Source: Pseudomonas sp. N40(2020) (GTDB taxonomy: Bacteria; Pseudomonadota; Gammaproteobacteria; Pseudomonadales; Pseudomonadaceae). From it: DNA of 64,000 bases. Shown here one piece after another: positions 61,322-64,000 of this stretch; position 1 is the stretch's first letter, and each line of letters begins with the position of its first letter. The position numbers and the translations under genes were made by a program. The notes under the pieces were generated by a model. It did no database searches. It was not told the DNA's origin and saw only the letters and a list, made by a program, of their open reading frames with translations. Where the stretch lies: assembly GCF_014472415.1 (NCBI RefSeq), contig NZ_JACSZV010000030.1:1-64000 (forward strand), in the 5' to 3' direction.

Positions 61322-61486
61322 AACACTTCCAGTGCCTTGGCCGCCGCTTATGGGGTAGCTGTGGCCGGCACCATGTTGTTCACCACCATTCTGTCTTCGG
61401 CGGTCGTCCGGTTCCTCTGGAAAGCGCAGCGCTAGTTGGCCATCCCGATGCTGCTCAGTTTTCTTCTGGTAGACAGCCTGTACTGT
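61322..61486 (+). pseudogene. Remnant of a Kup-type potassium transporter
   Basis: The frame reads NTSSALAAAYGVAVAGTMLF then TTILSSAVVRFLWKAQR, a stop at 61433, and LAIPMLLSFLLVDSLYC. This matches the NLANAYGIAVTGTMVLTSIL segment of Kup. Only ~55 codons remain, interrupted by a stop. The rest of 61223-62014 holds short open stretches that could not be assigned, and appears to be decayed sequence. Confidence 0.55.
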
Positions 61487-62014
61487 GATCGCCGGTATTG
61501 GTCTGTTTATTACGTCACAGATACTAACCTTGTGCGCGTAGTCGACGTCTTTATCGACAAACTCGAGCCGGCCACACCGGGTTTTGACGGCGCAATACCG
61601 GCAGACACTGGCCGGCCGGCTGACCATCAACGATAAGACGTTCGAGCGAAAGAGACATGAAGCGTATTCAAAATGAAATGTGTGGTCTGAAAATTTATAG
61701 GGACCTGAATCCATCTTGATCCATCAACCCGTGCCGATCATTCGAAACCCTCGATCAGGCAGCCTGGCGTATGCGAATCGCTCACACAGAGCGTGTCTTC
61801 TGAAAAAATAAACTACTGCCTTTTACGCCCTCCGATGGAATAGAAAGCCTCGGCAAACATCTTACTGTGCGTACGCCATTGTGCTCCCTTGTCCCGCATT
61901 TCATCGCGCGTTGTGGACAGTGCCAACCAAGCTGGAGGCGAGGTCATATGCGTCACTCGCAGTGGTCAATGACAGGTTGTACGCTCGTTTTCATAAATCA
62001 GGAGAACCTATATT

Positions 62015-62598
62015 GTGAGTTCATTTAATCAAGATACCGAATCAAATCATCTTTTAACTGCCATGAGCCAAGGCGCTCATACAGTCCGCGTGGACGATGT
62101 TCTCCTGCACTACCGCGTTGATGGCAATGGACCTCTGCTGTTTGTCGTGTCACCTGGTTGGGGTGTGGGTAGTGGCTACCTGCAACGAGGCATGAATTTC
62201 CTAACGAGGCTGTTCAAGGTTGTGTTTATCGATACCCGTGGCAGCGGTCAGTCCGGTCGCCCTGCTGACGGCGCAAAGATGGGCAGCAACGAGATGGCCG
62301 ATGACATAGAGGCGCTCAGGGCCTACTTGGGTATTCCTGCCATTTCACTGCTAGGTCATTCAAACGGCGGAGCCATTGCGCTTTCTTTCGCCCAGCATTA
62401 TCCGGATCGGATCAACAAACTGATGTTGATCGACAGCCAATTGTTCGGGTTCGGTGCTGGGGAAGACACCCAAGCTTTTTTGGCAAGAAATGCCGAGGAC
62501 TTGCGCTATGCATCAGCCGCTCAGTTAGCCGCAGGGGTATTTTCCGGACAGGTCAAGCAGCCTTCAAACGATGAGGAACTTTCCGAGTTCTCGAAACG
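62015..62598 (+). pseudogene. Alpha/beta hydrolase, C-terminally truncated
   Basis: The first ~192 residues are a normal alpha/beta hydrolase: oxyanion region FVVSPGWGVGSG, FIDTRGSGQSGRP, and the nucleophile elbow LLGHSNGGA (Ser116). The frame then runs into the reverse strand of an AraC-type gene, so the catalytic Asp and His are lost; the shifted frame continues to a stop at 62728. The start is GTG at 62015 with AGGAGA. Likely inactive, created by a deletion joining two convergent genes. Confidence 0.7.
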
Positions 62599-62790
62599 GC
62601 TGTCGCCAAACATTGCCCATTTGGCGCCTTGCGCAACGATACAAATGGCGGGTGTGAATACTCTGTGGACGGGACGCTTTACTCGATCGGAGCGAATGAT
62701 CAATACGTCGCTGATCGGAGTGGTGTAAGGGCTGTCCCCAGTCTGCCGATCCGTATAGTCGACGATTGCTTCTATCAACTGCTGAGACAT
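62595..62790 (-). pseudogene. AraC family regulator, N-terminal fragment
   Basis: The frame reads MSQQLIEAIVDYTDRQTGDS, then SDVLIIRSDRVKRPVHRVFT, ICIVAQGAKWAMFGDSRFE. This is the start of the AraC_N cupin domain (AraC-type regulators of SDR and hydrolase genes). Homology ends at GDSRFE where the hydrolase sequence begins; the DNA-binding domain is absent. Its start faces the SDR gene, the usual layout of such regulator/SDR pairs, so the SDR has lost its regulator. Confidence 0.7.
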
Positions 62791-62926
62791 TTTCGGGTTC
62801 TCTCGGTTTATCGGCCGATTGAGGTGAGGAGCAAGAATAGGCAAATAAACGCCAGTTTTCGGCATCCTAGCTGAGGCATATCGCACCTAAGATCAGCCTA
62901 CACCATCAAAAAACGCGAGATGTGCC

Positions 62927-63706
62927 ATGACTATAGAAAATGCCGGTAAGCAATCAGACAAAATCGCAATAGTGACAGGAGGCAGCCGGGGCATAGGCCG
63001 CAGTACCGTAATTTGCCTGGCAAAACAGGGCATACGGTCAATATTTACCTATAACTCTAACAAAGTCGAAGCGGAGCGAGTGGTTGCGCTGACAGAGGAA
63101 GTAGGGGCCAAAGCGATCCCCCTTCAACTGGATACCGGTAACGTTAGCCAATTCGCCAACTTTGCTGATCAGGTCAGCCGAGCGCTTGGAGTCTTAGGGG
63201 CGAATCGCTTTGATTACCTTGTGAATAATGCGGGTACATCGTCCAACTCAAGTTTTGCTCAAACCACTGAAGCGGAGTTAGACGCTCTGTACGCCGTGCA
63301 TTTCAAGGGCGTTTTTCTGCTGACACAAACTCTCGTCCCGCTCATGAATGACGGTGGAAGGATTGTGAATATTTCGTCGGGATTGACACGATTTGCGATC
63401 CCGAATCGCGCCGCCTACGGTTCAATTAAAGCCGCGGTCGAGTCGCTCACGAGGTACATGGCCGTTGAGTTGGCGCATCGCCGAATAGCAGCCAACGTTG
63501 TCGCCCCTGGCGCCATTGCTACTGACTTCAGTGGCGGTATTTTGCGAGATAACGCTGATGTGAACAAAATGGTGGCCAGTCAAACCGCTCTCGGTCGCGT
63601 TGGACTGCCTGAGGATGTCAGCTCAGTGATTTCAGGGTTGCTTTCGGATGATTTTGGGTGGGTTAACGCTCAGCGCATTGAGGTAGCTGGCGGCGTACAC
63701 ATCTAG
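62927..63706 (+). CDS. SDR family oxidoreductase
   Basis: A 259-residue classical short-chain dehydrogenase. NAD(P) motif AIVTGGSRGIGRSTVICLA (about residues 14-32), YLVNNAGTSSNSS, catalytic Ser in IVNISSG and Tyr/Lys in RAAYGSIKAAV, and the C-terminal VAPGAIATDF. NADP preference is suggested by TGGSRGIG and an early basic residue. Substrate unknown. It lies divergent from the truncated AraC regulator, which probably once controlled it. The Shine-Dalgarno is weak. Confidence 0.85.
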   Translation: MTIENAGKQSDKIAIVTGGSRGIGRSTVICLAKQGIRSIFTYNSNKVEAERVVALTEEVGAKAIPLQLDTGNVSQFANFADQVSRALGVLGANRFDYLVNNAGTSSNSSFAQTTEAELDALYAVHFKGVFLLTQTLVPLMNDGGRIVNISSGLTRFAIPNRAAYGSIKAAVESLTRYMAVELAHRRIAANVVAPGAIATDFSGGILRDNADVNKMVASQTALGRVGLPEDVSSVISGLLSDDFGWVNAQRIEVAGGVHI

Positions 63707-64000
63707 ATAGATGTGGAGGTGATACCCCCCCACGAGAGTCGAGGAAATTGGATGTTCCGTTATGGTCTATTCTAGAAGAAATTAATACGATTTCGGATGC
63801 AGGTCAGACCTTAAAGCCATCGGCAGAAAGCTTTAGAAATACTTCGCTTTTGTGGTTGGTTTCCACTTAGGTGACGCATGATAGACCATAGGTCGCTGTA
63901 CTCATGAAAGGGCGGAGGCGGGCGAAAACGTTGCGAAGGTTCACATATTTTCGCAACCAGCAGATCTGTATTTTCTTGGCGCTGAAGCGGAACGGGTACT
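63707..64000. other. Unassigned end of the window
   Basis: About 290 bases of lower GC content after the SDR gene. No coding frame, repeat or terminator that can be supported. Confidence 0.4.

Noticed and set aside
61316-61714. 132-codon leftward open frame in the 61-kb spacer
   Set aside because: It is antisense to the Kup remnant, shows no motif and has no ribosome-binding site.
1-64000. CRISPR array, tRNA or rRNA genes, complete IS element or prophage
   Set aside because: No regularly spaced repeats, cloverleaf or transposase/phage structural genes could be recognised; only an integrase tail is present.

Overview
The window is about 64 kb of GC-rich gammaproteobacterial chromosome, almost certainly a Pseudomonas of the fluorescens group. 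The support is a membrane PQQ glucose dehydrogenase next to an OprB porin, DUF6124 genes, two families of Pseudomonas-type REP/palindromic intergenic repeats, a gamma-glutamylpolyamine gene set and ProP/amidase genes of Pseudomonas type. No rRNA, tRNA, CRISPR array or complete insertion sequence was seen.

Layout. 0-9.4 kb: amidase, a ProP-type transporter, a tandem duplication of a DUF6124 gene with its long structured leader, membrane and lipoprotein genes, and a two-component system. 9.5-12.7 kb: polyamine catabolism (gamma-glutamylputrescine oxidase, XRE-cupin regulator, gamma-glutamylpolyamine synthetase). 12.7-18.9 kb: methyltransferase, GST with a divergent AraC regulator, two head-to-head truncated genes, an ABC exporter and a small acidic protein. 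18.9-22.7 kb: periplasmic glucose oxidation (OprB, Gcd). 23-27 kb: SolA-like oxidase, LOV-diguanylate cyclase, MsrA, bestrophin. 27-46.6 kb: a complete Wzx/Wzy exopolysaccharide locus. It runs leftward from an RfaH-like antiterminator through OM barrel, export protein, BY-kinase, initiating transferase, Ugd, WecG, two GT4s, Wzy, GT2, Wzx, GalE, a GH16 hydrolase and an acyltransferase, with a divergent UDP-glucuronate 4-epimerase. 46.7-55.5 kb: a catabolic locus with a GGT-like enzyme, a GntR regulator, an amidohydrolase, a Liv-type ABC importer with three domains fused, and a SnoaL-like protein. 55.6-58 kb: carboxynorspermidine synthase and decarboxylase. 58.4-62.8 kb: a decayed accessory patch with an integron-cassette-like unit, an integrase tail, a DUF3429/ABC1-kinase pair, a Kup remnant and a truncated hydrolase facing a truncated AraC gene. 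The window ends with an SDR gene.

Most unusual signals. (1) The two DUF6124 leaders are nearly identical except at three short segments that changed together so that the middle one stays complementary to both others. This is direct comparative evidence for a three-strand, mutually exclusive RNA switch that can hide the ribosome-binding site. (2) The REPIN beside each copy has its 20-bp loop in opposite orientation. (3) A gene lies between a GTTAGGT boundary and an attC-like palindrome, with no integron integrase in view. (4) An ops-like 8-mer lies in the leader of the RfaH-headed EPS operon. (5) Paired CTAGCA boxes stand before both the GGT-like gene and the ABC operon, pointing to one regulon.

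Start codons were chosen from Shine-Dalgarno spacing and from ATGA/GTGA overlaps. Function calls rest on motif and family recognition by eye; no database search was run.
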